Assembly: GCF_014323725.1 (NCBI RefSeq)
Contig: NZ_JABVED010000020.1
Coordinates: 1 to 64,000, forward strand
Reading direction: 5' to 3'
DNA from: Actinokineospora xionganensis
GTDB lineage: Bacteria; Actinomycetota; Actinomycetes; Mycobacteriales; Pseudonocardiaceae
DNA length: 64,000 bases
The translations under genes were made by a program, and so were the position numbers. Positions 44,263 to 53,047 of this stretch are shown one piece after another; position 1 is the first letter of the stretch; each line of letters starts with the position of its first letter. The notes below the pieces were generated by a model, which had not been told where the DNA came from, ran no database searches, and saw nothing but the letters and a program-made list of their open reading frames with translations.

Positions 44263-45981
44263 ATGAGCACCGCATCCGCCACCCGCACCCAGCTCGCCTT
44301 CGACGAGTTGGGAACGCCGCTGCGCGAGACCACCTTCGTCGTGTTCGACCTGGAGACCACGGGTGGCAGCGCGGAGGCCGACGCGATCACCGAGTTCGGC
44401 GCCGTCAAGGTGCGCGGCGGCGAGGTGATCGGCGAGTTCGCCACCCTGGTCGACCCGGGCCGGGGCATCCCGCCGGAGATCATCGCGCTGACCGGCATCA
44501 CCGACTCGATGGTCTACACGGCGCCGAAGCTCGAGGCGGTGCTGCCCGCCTTCCTGGAGTTCGCGGCGGGCTCCGTGCTGGTCGCGCACAACTCCGGGTT
44601 CGACGTCGGGTTCATCAAGGCGGCCTGCCACAGGCTCGGCTACCGGTGGCCGAAACCCGCGGTCGTCTGCACGGTCCGGCTGGGCCGCCGGGTTCTCACC
44701 CGGGAGGAAGCGCCAAGCTGCCGCCTCTCCGCCCTGGCCGCGCTGTTCCGCGCCTCGACCATGCCCAACCACCGCGCCCTGTCCGACGCCCGCGCGACGG
44801 TCGACGTGCTGCACGGCCTGCTGGAGCGAGTGGGTTCGCTCGGCGTGCAGTCGTTGGAAGAGTTGCTCGACTACCTGCCGGAGGTCACGGCCGCTCAGCG
44901 CCGCAAGCGCACCCTCGCCGAGGACCTGCCGAACGAACCCGGCGTCTACCTGTTCAGAGGACCGTCCGAGGAAGTCCTCTACGTCGGCACCGCCTCAGAC
45001 CTGAAACGGCGGGTCCGCCAGTACTTCACCGCGGGCGAGACCCGACGCCGCCTTCGCGAGATGGTCAGCCTCGCCGTCCGGGTCGACACGGTCACCTGCG
45101 CCCACCCGCTGGAGGCGGAGGTACGGGAACTGCGGCTGCTGTCGGCCCACAAGCCTGCCTACAACCGGCGGTCCAAGAACGCCCGCAACTCGTGGTGGAT
45201 CACCCTGACGGAGGAGCCATTCCCCCGCCTGTCGATCGTGCGACGGGCACGAGATGGCGCCCTGGGACCGTTCCGCAGCAAGCGAATGGCCGACGAGGCA
45301 TTGCTGGCATTGCAGGATGCGACGGGCATTCGCCCCTGCACGGTAAGGATTCCCGCGAAGGCGGCAAGCGCGAGTCCCTGCGCCCTGGCGGAACTGGACC
45401 GCTGCGGCGCCCCCTGCGCGGGAAGGCAGACGGTCGAGCAATACCAGCCGATGGTGCGGGCGGTGGACGGGCTCGTGGCGGGCAGGCACCTGGATCCCTT
45501 ACGGCTCTTGGAATCCAGATTGGCCGCACTGTCCACGGAGGAGCGCTTCGAGCAGGCCCGCACCGGCCGCGACCGCATGTCGACGCTGATCCGGGCATTG
45601 GACCGAGGACAACGACTCGCCGCTTTGGCATCGGTTGCCGAACTGGTCGCGGCCCGGCCGGACTCGGCGGGTGGATGGGAGTTCGCGGTGATCAGACACG
45701 GCCGACTGGCTTCGGCGGGAGTTGCTCGGCGAGGGGTGCAGCCGATGCCGGTGGTGGAGAACCTGATCGCCTCAGCGGAAACCGTGATCCCGGGTGAAGG
45801 GCCGCTGAGGGGAGCGCCCGCTGAGGAAGTGGGGGTGGTCTTGCGGTGGCTGGATCGGCCGGGAACTCGGATGGTTCGCTGCACCGCGCCGTGGGCCGAG
45901 CCGGCTCAGTGTGCGGCGAGATGGCGGCCGTGGCTGGATCTCGCTGATCGGGCGAGGGTTTCGCTGGTGGTCCGGGACTGA
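44263..45981 (+). CDS. DEDD exonuclease fused to GIY-YIG (UvrC-like) domain
   Basis: A 572-residue fusion. The N-terminal part (about 20-190) is a DnaQ-type 3'-5' exonuclease: FVVFDLETTGGSAEADAITEFGAV (motif I DLE), HNSGFDVGF (motif II), and HRALSDARATVDVL (motif III HxxxxD). The next part (about 220-300) is a GIY-YIG nuclease: EPGVYLFRGPSEEVLYVGTASDLKRRVRQYF, followed by UvrC-like HPLEAEVRELRLLSAHKPAYNRRSKN and a CALAELDRCGAPCAG Cys cluster. The C-terminal remainder matches no catalytic motif I know. In M. tuberculosis Rv2191 has the same plan; a role in DNA repair is inferred. ATG 44260 or 44263. Confidence 0.92.
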   Translation: MSTASATRTQLAFDELGTPLRETTFVVFDLETTGGSAEADAITEFGAVKVRGGEVIGEFATLVDPGRGIPPEIIALTGITDSMVYTAPKLEAVLPAFLEFAAGSVLVAHNSGFDVGFIKAACHRLGYRWPKPAVVCTVRLGRRVLTREEAPSCRLSALAALFRASTMPNHRALSDARATVDVLHGLLERVGSLGVQSLEELLDYLPEVTAAQRRKRTLAEDLPNEPGVYLFRGPSEEVLYVGTASDLKRRVRQYFTAGETRRRLREMVSLAVRVDTVTCAHPLEAEVRELRLLSAHKPAYNRRSKNARNSWWITLTEEPFPRLSIVRRARDGALGPFRSKRMADEALLALQDATGIRPCTVRIPAKAASASPCALAELDRCGAPCAGRQTVEQYQPMVRAVDGLVAGRHLDPLRLLESRLAALSTEERFEQARTGRDRMSTLIRALDRGQRLAALASVAELVAARPDSAGGWEFAVIRHGRLASAGVARRGVQPMPVVENLIASAETVIPGEGPLRGAPAEEVGVVLRWLDRPGTRMVRCTAPWAEPAQCAARWRPWLDLADRARVSLVVRD

Positions 45982-46352
45982 CCGGACGCCCGCCCGGCCT
46001 GGCTTTGGGTGCCTGTGGCGGCCATGGTTTGGGTGCTTCGCCGACTCTGGCTTTGGGTGCCTGCGGGCAGTCTTGGGCGTGTGGGTGCCTGTTCGGGTGG
46101 TGGGCGGATCACCCAACAGGCCGTTCGATTCCGCCCATCGCGATTCGGGGGTGGTGGGCGGATCACCTGAACAGGCCATTGCGTTGGGCCCCTTGCGTTC
46201 GCGGGACGGTCGGCGGATCACCTGGACAAACCGCTCGGTTCTGCCGCTTGCGTCAGGGGCGAGACGTTCACGGCTGTTGTGGCAGGCCCGTTGGGTCTAC
46301 CTGCTGCGTTGCGTTGGGGGTGGCCCGTGGCCGGCGGTGCCCAGCGGTCAAG
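45982..46352. repeat. Gene-free stretch with two families of diverged short repeats
   Basis: 371 bases with no supported gene. Family A: TGGCTTTGGGTGCCTG at 46000-46015 and 46048-46063, with looser copies at 46025 and 46071-46091. Family B: GGTGGGCGGATCACC followed by (TG)AACAGGCCNTTnCG at 46099-46127, 46153-46183 and 46208-46238, with about 54-base periodicity. No inverted terminal repeats or target duplication bound the block. The base composition is more G/T-rich than the coding flanks. Nothing else was recognised; the promoter/terminator of the flanking genes must lie here. Confidence 0.55.
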
Positions 46353-46778
46353 TCACCACTTGTCTGAGTCGCGGAGTACCACTGGCTCATCGCCGAAGTC
46401 TTCATCGTCGCGAGTCGTGGGGCGCTTGGGGGCGGGTGCGTTCGCCTCCTCCGGTTCCGGCACCGGGATCCGCTGCACCATTTCCGCGTCCCCGCCCAAC
46501 GGCTGGAAGGCCTGCGCCACCCCCACCGCCGCGTTCTGGCGGGCCTTGCGGGTCAGCGTGAGGATCTCCGTCGCCAGTTCGTCCGCGGACTTCCGCAGGG
46601 CCGAGTCCTCCAGCCTCAAGTCCAGAAGCGCCCCGGAAGCCGCTACCGTCACCGTCACCGACTCCGAGCGTTCGGTGGCGCCGGCGGCTTCGACGTTCGT
46701 CTTGAACTCGGTCGCCTTCTGTTGCAGGTCGGCCACCTTCGCCTCGAAGTCGGCCAGCCACTCGTCCGGAGTCTGCAC
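46353..46778 (-). CDS. YbaB/EbfC-family protein
   Basis: A 141-residue protein with the YbaB fold: coiled N-terminal helix QTPDEWLADFEAKVADLQQKATEFKTNVEAAGATERSES, then beta VTVTVAASGALLDLRLEDSALRKSADELATEILTLTRKARQNAAVG. The C-tail is acidic and Pro-rich (PEPEEANAPAPKRPTTRDDEDFGDEP). YbaB proteins are nucleoid-associated, but free-standing actinobacterial paralogues not next to recR are frequent and may play other roles. GTG 46778 follows GGGGAG. It diverges from the RAM-domain gene across a palindrome. Confidence 0.82.
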   Translation of the reverse strand: MQTPDEWLADFEAKVADLQQKATEFKTNVEAAGATERSESVTVTVAASGALLDLRLEDSALRKSADELATEILTLTRKARQNAAVGVAQAFQPLGGDAEMVQRIPVPEPEEANAPAPKRPTTRDDEDFGDEPVVLRDSDKW

Positions 46779-46810
46779 GTGTGTCTCCCCTGTCGTACGG
46801 TCGCGTCGAG

Positions 46811-46836
46811 AGCCTAATGTCTTCGCCGATTAGGCT
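46811..46836. promoter_or_regulatory. Inverted repeat between divergent genes
   Basis: AGCCTAAT (46811-46818) and ATTAGGCT (46829-46836) with a 10-base centre, in the 84-base region between the YbaB gene (start 46778) and the RAM-domain gene (start 46863). It is probably an operator serving one or both promoters; the binding protein is unknown. Confidence 0.45.
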
Positions 46837-46862
46837 CAGCCAAACCGACAAGGGAGAGACGG

Positions 46863-47147
46863 ATGATCACCGCGATCGTGTTGATCCGGGCAGCCACGGA
46901 CAGCATTCCCGAGACCGCTCAGGCGATCGCGGACATCGAGGGGGTCGCCGAGGTGTACTCGTGCGCGGGTGACGTCGACCTGGTCGCCATCGTCCGGGTC
47001 GCGCAACACGAGGAGTTGGCACAGCTGATTCCCGACGAGATCAGCAAGGTCGACGGCGTGCTCGACACCGACACCCACATCGCGTTCCGCTCCTACTCCA
47101 GCCGCGACACCGACGCCGCCTTCGACATCGGTGTCGACGAGGGCTAG
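46863..47147 (+). CDS. Stand-alone Lrp/AsnC ligand-binding (RAM) domain protein
   Basis: A 94-residue protein with only the Lrp/AsnC effector-binding domain: MITAIVLIRAATDSIPETAQAIADIEGVAEVYSCAGDVDLVAIVRVAQHEEL..IPDEISKVDGVLDTDTHIAFRSYS. The helix-turn-helix is missing, as in the small actinobacterial RAM-type proteins that bind amino acids and modulate partners. GGGAGAG lies before the ATG. Its stop codon shares four bases (CTAG) with the stop of the convergent beta-lactamase gene. Confidence 0.9.
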   Translation: MITAIVLIRAATDSIPETAQAIADIEGVAEVYSCAGDVDLVAIVRVAQHEELAQLIPDEISKVDGVLDTDTHIAFRSYSSRDTDAAFDIGVDEG

Positions 47148-48037
47148 AACCGGCCGTCGAACAGCAGTCGGACGACTTCGCTGACCGTCGTGCGGCCGTC
47201 CTCCTGGCGGCCGCGGCCCGCGAGGTTGTTCATGATCGCCACGGTGTAGCGCTCTTGGGGGCCGACGAAGCCGATGCTGTTCATCACCGAGCCACCCTCC
47301 TCGTCCGACCAGCCCGCCTTGACCCCGGGCCGGGCAGCCGCGCCCGCCGCCCACACGCCCCACTGCTGGTTCGGGCCGACGGCGCGCATGCGGTCCACGA
47401 TGGCGGAGCGCTCGGTGTCCGGGAGGTCCGTCAGGACGTAGCTGACGAGCCGCTCCAGGTCCGTCGTCGTGCACTTCTGGAAGCCCCAGTAGGGGAAGAC
47501 CTTCCCGAAACCCGGCTGCGGCCGCAGCGACGTCAGGCCGTAGCCGGGGAAGCCGTGGTTGAACGCCCAGTGGTCCCGCCCGGAGTACCTGGTCCACAGC
47601 TCCGTGGCCGACGCGTCGTCGGAGCTGTGGAGCATGGCGTCGATGGCCGCGTGGTCGGCGGCGGACAGGCGGAGCTTGCCCGAACGCTGACGCGTGTACA
47701 GGTCGACGACCATCGCGAGCTTGATCGTGGACGCGGTCCACGTCAGGTCCTCGGCGTGCCCGTTGCGCCACGCGGCGCCGGTCACCCGGTCCCGGACGAC
47801 GATGCCGACGGTGCCCGGTCGCCCCCGCAGATAGGACTCGACGGCGGCGAAGCGGCCCTGGAAGTCACAGTCGAAACCGGATTCGGGCATGGGGCACGCG
47901 GCGTGCGCCGCCTGCACGTGGCTCGTCACGGGCAGTGTCTCCGAGGTGCTTGATCGGGCGGGTGCACAGGACAGTACGGCGGACACGGCGATTCCGCTCG
48001 CGACCCACCGCAGCCATGTCCCAGACGACCCCAGCAC
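47144..48037 (-). CDS. Serine beta-lactamase-type lipoprotein
   Basis: A 297-residue penicillin-recognising serine hydrolase. The N-terminal signal ends in VLSC (lipobox-like, residue 24). The active-site motif SxxK is TWTASTIKLAMV; the SDN-like motif is SSDDASAT; the KTG-like triad is VKAGWSDEEGG. The catalytic core VGIVVRDRVTGAAWRNGHAEDLTWTASTIKLAM is recognisable, but KTG is KAG and the acidic class A Glu is not obvious, so it may be a D,D-peptidase-like or lactamase-related protein rather than a resistance enzyme. Ends in TAG shared with the RAM gene. Confidence 0.82.
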   Translation of the reverse strand: MLGSSGTWLRWVASGIAVSAVLSCAPARSSTSETLPVTSHVQAAHAACPMPESGFDCDFQGRFAAVESYLRGRPGTVGIVVRDRVTGAAWRNGHAEDLTWTASTIKLAMVVDLYTRQRSGKLRLSAADHAAIDAMLHSSDDASATELWTRYSGRDHWAFNHGFPGYGLTSLRPQPGFGKVFPYWGFQKCTTTDLERLVSYVLTDLPDTERSAIVDRMRAVGPNQQWGVWAAGAAARPGVKAGWSDEEGGSVMNSIGFVGPQERYTVAIMNNLAGRGRQEDGRTTVSEVVRLLFDGRF

Positions 48038-48084
48038 CGCGGCAGGCTACCGCGCGCCGCCTTTGAAGATCCCAGGAAACGAAA

Positions 48085-48117
48085 AGGGGCGGCACCCCTG
48101 AACCGGGTGCCGCCCCT
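48085..48117 (-). terminator. Intrinsic terminator of the ctaE-qcrCAB operon
   Basis: A 13-bp stem (AGGGGCGGCACCC / GGGTGCCGCCCCT) with a seven-base loop, 12 bases past the qcrB stop. On the minus strand it is followed by TTTTCGTTTCC. Confidence 0.88.
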
Positions 48118-48128
48118 ACTCGACTGAC

Positions 48129-49775
48129 CTAGTGACTCTTCGGCTCCTCGGCCTTGGTCGCCTCGATCTCGGTGTGGCCGTTGTGCTGGGCCGCGCGGGC
48201 CCGGGCCAGTGCCGTGGTCTCCTCGACCGGGTCCGGCGTGAGCCAGGAACCGGCGACGGGCGCGCCCGCCGAGCCGAGCTTGTTCATCTTCTTCGGCACC
48301 GCCGCGCCCTGGTACTCCAGCGGGATCGGGTGGCCGTGGTCGTCCACCGGGCCGAGCGGCTGGTGGATCTCGATGAACTCGCCGTGCGGCAGCCGCTTGA
48401 TGATGCCGGTCTCGACACCGTGCTCCAGCACCTCGCGGTCCGAGCGCTGCAGGCCCAGGCAGATGCGGTAGGTGATGAAGTACGCCAGCGGCGGCAGCAC
48501 CAGCAGACCGATGCGTCCCATCCAGGTCGTCGCGTTGAGCGAGATGAAGAACTTCTCGGCCAGCACGTCGTTGGCCGCCGACAGCAGCGACACCATGAAG
48601 TAGGTGATCGCCATCATGCCGAGGCTGGTGCGCACGGGAACGTCACGCGGACGCTGCAGCAGGTTGTGGTGCGCGTAGTCCTTGGTGAACCAGCGCTCGA
48701 TCCACGGGTAGGCCGCCGCGATACCGCCGAGCAGCGGCAGACCCAGCTGGAACGGGAAGAACGCCGCCGGGATCGTGTAATCCCCGAGGTAGATCTCCCA
48801 GGCGGGCCAGAGTCGGATCAACCCGTCGGTCCAGCCCATGTACCAGTCGGGCACCGTGCCCGCGGAGATGTGCGCCGCGTTGAACGGTCCGAAGTTCCAA
48901 ATCGGGTTGATCTGGAACAGGCCGCCCAGGGCCGCGGTGACGCCGACGACGACGGCCATGAACGCGCCGCCCTTGACCGCGAACACCGGCATGATCCGGA
49001 CGCCGACGACGTTGGTCTCCTTGCGCCGCACGCCCGGGAACTGGGTGTGCTTCTGGTACCAGACCAGGGCGAGGTGAACGCCGATGAGCGCGAGCAGGAT
49101 GCCCGGCAGCAGCAGGATGTGGACCGTGTAGAGGCGCGGCACGATGTCCTCGCCCGGGAACTCGCTGCCGAAGAGCAGCCAGTGCACCCAGGTGCCCACG
49201 ACCGGCAGCGACAGCAGCAGGCCGGACATGATGCGCAGACCCGCGCCGGAGAGCAGGTCGTCGGGGAGCGAGTAGCCCGCGAAGCCCTCGAACGCGCCGA
49301 GCAGGAACAGCAGCACGCCGATGACCCAGTTGACCTCACGCGGGCGCCGGAAGGCGCCGGTGAAGAAGACACGGAACATGTGGCAGACGATGGCCGCCAT
49401 GAACAACAGGGCCGCCCAGTGGTGGACCTGCCGGGCGAACAGACCGCCGCGCACGTCGAAGGAGATGATCAGCGTCGACTCGTAGGCCCGCGACATCTCC
49501 AGGCCACGCAGGTTGACGAACGAACCCTCGTAGACGACCTCCTGCATGGAGGGGTCGAAGAACAGCGCCAGGTAGGTGCCCGAGAGCAGCAGCACGATGA
49601 AGCTGTAGAGCGCGATCTCACCGAGCAGGAACGACCAGTGCGTCGGGAAGACCTTGTTCATCTGGTGGCGCATGCCCTTGGCCAGGTGATAACGGTCATC
49701 CGCCCACTTGGCCGCACCACCCGCGGCACGTGAGGCGGCTGAGTTGGCCTTGGTGGGAGTTGTGATTGCGCTCAT
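48129..49775 (-). CDS. qcrB: Cytochrome bcc complex cytochrome b subunit
   Basis: A 548-residue membrane protein, the quinol-oxidising core of the actinobacterial bcc-aa3 supercomplex. Two b hemes would be held by the paired His in [26 protein letters not shown] and in [13 protein letters not shown]...[22 protein letters not shown]. The Qo-site PDWY motif is in [19 protein letters not shown], the actinobacterial form of PEWY. Eight or nine membrane helices are evident, plus the long C-terminal extension past about 430 found in actinobacteria. Its ATG overlaps the qcrA stop. It ends the operon before a strong terminator. Confidence 0.97.
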   Translation of the reverse strand: MSAITTPTKANSAASRAAGGAAKWADDRYHLAKGMRHQMNKVFPTHWSFLLGEIALYSFIVLLLSGTYLALFFDPSMQEVVYEGSFVNLRGLEMSRAYESTLIISFDVRGGLFARQVHHWAALLFMAAIVCHMFRVFFTGAFRRPREVNWVIGVLLFLLGAFEGFAGYSLPDDLLSGAGLRIMSGLLLSLPVVGTWVHWLLFGSEFPGEDIVPRLYTVHILLLPGILLALIGVHLALVWYQKHTQFPGVRRKETNVVGVRIMPVFAVKGGAFMAVVVGVTAALGGLFQINPIWNFGPFNAAHISAGTVPDWYMGWTDGLIRLWPAWEIYLGDYTIPAAFFPFQLGLPLLGGIAAAYPWIERWFTKDYAHHNLLQRPRDVPVRTSLGMMAITYFMVSLLSAANDVLAEKFFISLNATTWMGRIGLLVLPPLAYFITYRICLGLQRSDREVLEHGVETGIIKRLPHGEFIEIHQPLGPVDDHGHPIPLEYQGAAVPKKMNKLGSAGAPVAGSWLTPDPVEETTALARARAAQHNGHTEIEATKAEEPKSH

Positions 49776-50908
49776 GACTTCCGCTCCCAGAATGCGGGCC
49801 CGACCGGCTCGATGAAATCGCTCCTGGCAATAAAGTAACCCGTCTCCTCATCAACCGCGATGGGCAACTGGGCCAGCTTGCGCGTCGCCGGACCGAAGAT
49901 GGGCTTGGCGTAGGCCAGCGCGTCGAACTGCGACTGGTGGCACGGGCACAGGATCCGGTTCGTGGCGTCCTCGTACAGCGAGGTCGGGCAGCCCAGGTGG
50001 CTGCAGATCTTCGTGTACGCGTAGTAGTCGCCGTAGTTGAAGTCTTCCTGGCCCTGGTGCTTGACGACCTTGCGGCCGTCCTCGGAGCGCAGGCGGATCA
50101 GCATGACCGGGTTGTCCGAGCGCTTGAGCGCCTTGGACAGCGCGTGCTCGTCCTCGCGCTCCGACTCGCGGAACGGGAACACCGTTTCCATAGCGCCCGC
50201 GGACAGGTCTTCGGGACGAACCAGGGAGACCTCGTGCGCGTGGCCGGTGGCGCGGCGCAGGAAGACCTTCTCGCCCGGCTTGTCGTGCTTCCAGCCGGTG
50301 TGCCACAGCGAGTCCTTGGACTCGGTCTGCGCCCACGGGTCGCGGACCAGGCCGCCGAGGGCGAACACGCCGATGCCCAGGCCCATCGCGCCCGCGCCGA
50401 GGCCGGCGGAGCGCTTGATCAGCGAACGGCGGGCAATGGTGCTGCGGTCACCCGCGTCGGCGAGTTCGGCGAGGATCGTCGCCTTGTCCAGCTCCGAGGA
50501 GCCGCTGTCGTTGCGCTGCTGGACCGCGACCTCGTGCGGGATGAACTTCTTCGTGTACATCAGCGCGCCGATGCCGACCGCCAGGACCGACAGGCCCAGG
50601 GTCGCGCCGAGCAGCGGGGTGAACAGCGAGTACGCGAAGTAGCCGTCCGTGTTCGGGGCGGTATAAGCGTGCGGCCAGAAGAGGAACACACCGATGAAGG
50701 CGAACCCGGCGAGCGCCGCGATAAGGAACCAGAGAGCGACAGCGCGCTCGGCGCGCTTCTCCGCGCGCGTGCCCTTGACCGGCCACGGGTCCGGGTACTC
50801 GACCAGTTCGACGCCGTCGAGCTTGGCGCCGAGCTTGACCAGGTCGTCCCGGGACATCTGGGCCAGCTCTTCGTCGCTGGGCAGGTCCTGGGGGGTGTTC
50901 GAACTCAT
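49772..50908 (-). CDS. qcrA: Cytochrome bcc complex Rieske iron-sulfur subunit
   Basis: A 378-residue Rieske protein with three N-terminal membrane helices ([61 protein letters not shown]), typical for actinobacteria. The [2Fe-2S] ligands are CSHLGC and CPCHQS. A twin-arginine-like [10 protein letters not shown] lies before helix 3. ATG 50908 forms ATGA with the qcrC stop, so translation is coupled; the frame's further M at 50926 is not used. The gene passes electrons from quinol to QcrC. Confidence 0.96.
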   Translation of the reverse strand: MSSNTPQDLPSDEELAQMSRDDLVKLGAKLDGVELVEYPDPWPVKGTRAEKRAERAVALWFLIAALAGFAFIGVFLFWPHAYTAPNTDGYFAYSLFTPLLGATLGLSVLAVGIGALMYTKKFIPHEVAVQQRNDSGSSELDKATILAELADAGDRSTIARRSLIKRSAGLGAGAMGLGIGVFALGGLVRDPWAQTESKDSLWHTGWKHDKPGEKVFLRRATGHAHEVSLVRPEDLSAGAMETVFPFRESEREDEHALSKALKRSDNPVMLIRLRSEDGRKVVKHQGQEDFNYGDYYAYTKICSHLGCPTSLYEDATNRILCPCHQSQFDALAYAKPIFGPATRKLAQLPIAVDEETGYFIARSDFIEPVGPAFWERKS

Positions 50909-51702
50909 GACTTCGCCCCAATCCAAAGGGTGATGCCGACCAGGGCCGCCATACCCACGATGAATGCGATCAGGCCTTCGGACTGCGGACCAAGGCCGCC
51001 GATCGGGTTGCCGCCCGGGTTGTTGTTCCCGTCGGTCACCGACTTCACGTAGGCGATGATGTCTTTCTTCTCAGCCGGGCTGAGCTGGCGGTCGGAGAAC
51101 GTCGGCATGTTCTGCGGGCCGACGAGCATCGCCGCGTAGATCTCGGTCTCGGAGACACCATCCAGCTTGGGCGCGAACTTGCCCGAGGACAGGGCGCCGC
51201 CGCGGCCGGTGAAGTTGTGACAGGAGGCGCAGTTGAGCCGGAACAGCTCGCCACCGCGGGCCGGGTTGTCGCCGACGAGCTGCTTGCCCGACTCCTCGGG
51301 CAGAGTGGTGCCGCCGCCCTTGGACTGGATGAACGCCATCAGGGCGTCGATGTCCTCGGGGCTCAGCTTCGCGGGCTTGCGCTCGATCTGCGCTTCCTGC
51401 CGCGTCGCGGGCATGCGGCCCGTCGCGGTCTGGAAATACACCGACGCCTCGCCGACGCCGATGAGGGCGGGGCCGCGGTCGGTGACGCCTTCGAGGTTCG
51501 TGCCGTGGCAGCTGATGCAGGTGTTGTTGTAGACCTGCTCACCCCTGCGCAGCGCGGCCGGGTCGCCCTGGGCCTGTGCGACCTGCGGCTGCGGCGCGAG
51601 CGCCGAGTACAGCAGGCCGAGCGTCATCAGCGCGAAGCCGAGCGCCAGCAGGCCCGCGATGCGCCTGCGGCCCTTGGTGTGGCTCCGTTGTTTCTTGGTC
51701 AT
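50905..51702 (-). CDS. qcrC: Cytochrome bcc complex diheme cytochrome c subunit
   Basis: A 265-residue diheme c-type cytochrome. Two CxxCH sites: NTCISCHGTN and LNCASCHNFTG. Membrane helices at both ends: RIAGLLALGFALMTLGLLYSAL and GLIAFIVGMAALVGITLWIG. Distal Met residues PQNMPTF and TGRMPA are probable heme ligands. In actinobacteria QcrC hands electrons directly to the CuA of CtaC. It follows ctaE by 59 bases. Confidence 0.96.
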   Translation of the reverse strand: MTKKQRSHTKGRRRIAGLLALGFALMTLGLLYSALAPQPQVAQAQGDPAALRRGEQVYNNTCISCHGTNLEGVTDRGPALIGVGEASVYFQTATGRMPATRQEAQIERKPAKLSPEDIDALMAFIQSKGGGTTLPEESGKQLVGDNPARGGELFRLNCASCHNFTGRGGALSSGKFAPKLDGVSETEIYAAMLVGPQNMPTFSDRQLSPAEKKDIIAYVKSVTDGNNNPGGNPIGGLGPQSEGLIAFIVGMAALVGITLWIGAKS

Positions 51703-51761
51703 TTAAGCGGCAACCCTTGCTGTCAGTGCGGGCTCGGCGAAGCTGTGGTGGTTGGCGGCCA

Positions 51762-52382
51762 TCACGGCACCAGGTAGATGACCGCGAACAGTCCGATCCA
51801 CACGATGTCGACGAAGTGCCAGTAGTACGAGACCACGATCGCCGACGTGGCCTGGGCCGGGGTGAACTTGCTCAGCCGCGTCCTGATCAGCAGGTACACG
51901 AACGCGACGAGACCGCCGATGACGTGCAGACCGTGGAACCCGGTGGTCAGGTAGAACACGGTGCCGAAGCCGCCGGAGGGGATGGTGACACCCTCCTGCA
52001 CGAGCTGCCAGTACTCGTAGGCCTGACCGCCCACGAAGATCGCACCCATGATCAGCGTCAGGATGTACCACCGGCGCAGGCCGAACACGTCGCCCCGCTC
52101 GGCGGCGAACACGCCGAGCTGACAGGTGAACGACGACGCCACCAGGATGATGGTGAACGGCAGCGCGAAGGGCAGGTTCAGATGGATCGGCTCACCGCCC
52201 GCCTCAAGCGGCGGGGGCCAGTGTCCGGTCGCGTTCTGCGCCTTGACGGTGAAGAACATCGCGAACAGGCCGGCGAAGAACATGAGCTCGCTGGACAGCC
52301 ACACGATGGTGCCGACGCTGACCATGTTCGGCCGGTTCAGCGAATGCACACGCTGACCAATGGAGGGCGCTGCTGTTGTCAC
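51762..52382 (-). CDS. ctaE: Cytochrome c oxidase subunit III
   Basis: A protein of about 206 residues, the first gene of the ctaE-qcrCAB transcript. Pattern: [40 protein letters not shown], then [73 protein letters not shown] and [22 protein letters not shown], the five helices of the subunit III family in actinobacteria. GTG 52382 (MTTAAPS...) was preferred: CATAAT ends 7 bases before it, suggesting a leaderless start. An ATG at 52391 in the same frame is the alternative. Confidence 0.95.
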   Translation of the reverse strand: MTTAAPSIGQRVHSLNRPNMVSVGTIVWLSSELMFFAGLFAMFFTVKAQNATGHWPPPLEAGGEPIHLNLPFALPFTIILVASSFTCQLGVFAAERGDVFGLRRWYILTLIMGAIFVGGQAYEYWQLVQEGVTIPSGGFGTVFYLTTGFHGLHVIGGLVAFVYLLIRTRLSKFTPAQATSAIVVSYYWHFVDIVWIGLFAVIYLVP

Positions 52383-52620
52383 GCGACGCATTATGTCGTG
52401 CGTGTGACCGCCATGCCGTATCGGGTCCACGGCGGGTCGCACGTCGTGCCGGTCACACCTTGACGATCGCGTGCGCGCGAGGCCCCAAACCGGCGAACCA
52501 ACGGCGATTCGTGCGAAAAACCGCACGTGGGGGCCCAGTTGGACGCCTTGGGCCAGGCCCGGAAGTGAGACCGATAACATCGTGTCCACCAGCACCTGGC
52601 CTAGCGAAGGACCCCAGCGC

Positions 52621-53046
52621 ATGAGCACGCAGCCACTGAAGATCCTGGTGTTCAGCCACCGCCCCGAGGTCCGGGAGACCATCGTCACAGCCATCGGCCG
52701 ACGCCCGGCGGCGGATATCGGCCGCGTCGCGTATGTCGAGGTCGGCACCGTGGCGGAGGTGCTGATGGAGATGGACGGTGTCGGAACCTCCGGTGGAGAC
52801 ATCGATCTCGCCATCCTCGACGGCGAATCACAGCCCACCGGTGGCATCGGTCTTTGCCGCCAGCTCAAGAACGAGATCGACGAGTGCCCGCCGATCGTCA
52901 TCGCGGTCCGTCGCAAGGACGACCGCTGGCTGGCCACCTGGTCGCAGGCCGACGCGGTGGTCGTGCACCCGCTCGACCCGCTGACCGCCGCCGAGACGGT
53001 CGCCGATGTGCTGCGCTCGAAGCGCCTTCCCGTCGCGCGTGGTTGA
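52621..53046 (+). CDS. Response-regulator receiver-like protein
   Basis: A 141-residue single-domain protein of receiver fold: [102 protein letters not shown]. The Asp in LDGE stands at the phosphorylation site, and the third loop Lys of true receivers seems replaced by Arg-Arg-Lys, so phosphorylation is uncertain. ATG 52621 with AAGGA upstream. It lies 1 base before trpD and is divergent from ctaE. From memory, this short receiver-like protein beside trpD and ctaE is common in actinobacteria; its role is unknown. Confidence 0.85.
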   Translation: MSTQPLKILVFSHRPEVRETIVTAIGRRPAADIGRVAYVEVGTVAEVLMEMDGVGTSGGDIDLAILDGESQPTGGIGLCRQLKNEIDECPPIVIAVRRKDDRWLATWSQADAVVVHPLDPLTAAETVADVLRSKRLPVARG

Positions 53047-53047
53047 C

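Noticed and set aside
45999-46238. Repeat block as a CRISPR array
   Set aside because: Units are diverged, spacing is uneven, the units are not palindromic as expected, and no cas genes are near.
47144-48037. Call as an acquired resistance beta-lactamase
   Set aside because: It is syntenic with core genes, has KAG in place of KTG, and lacks signs of transfer.
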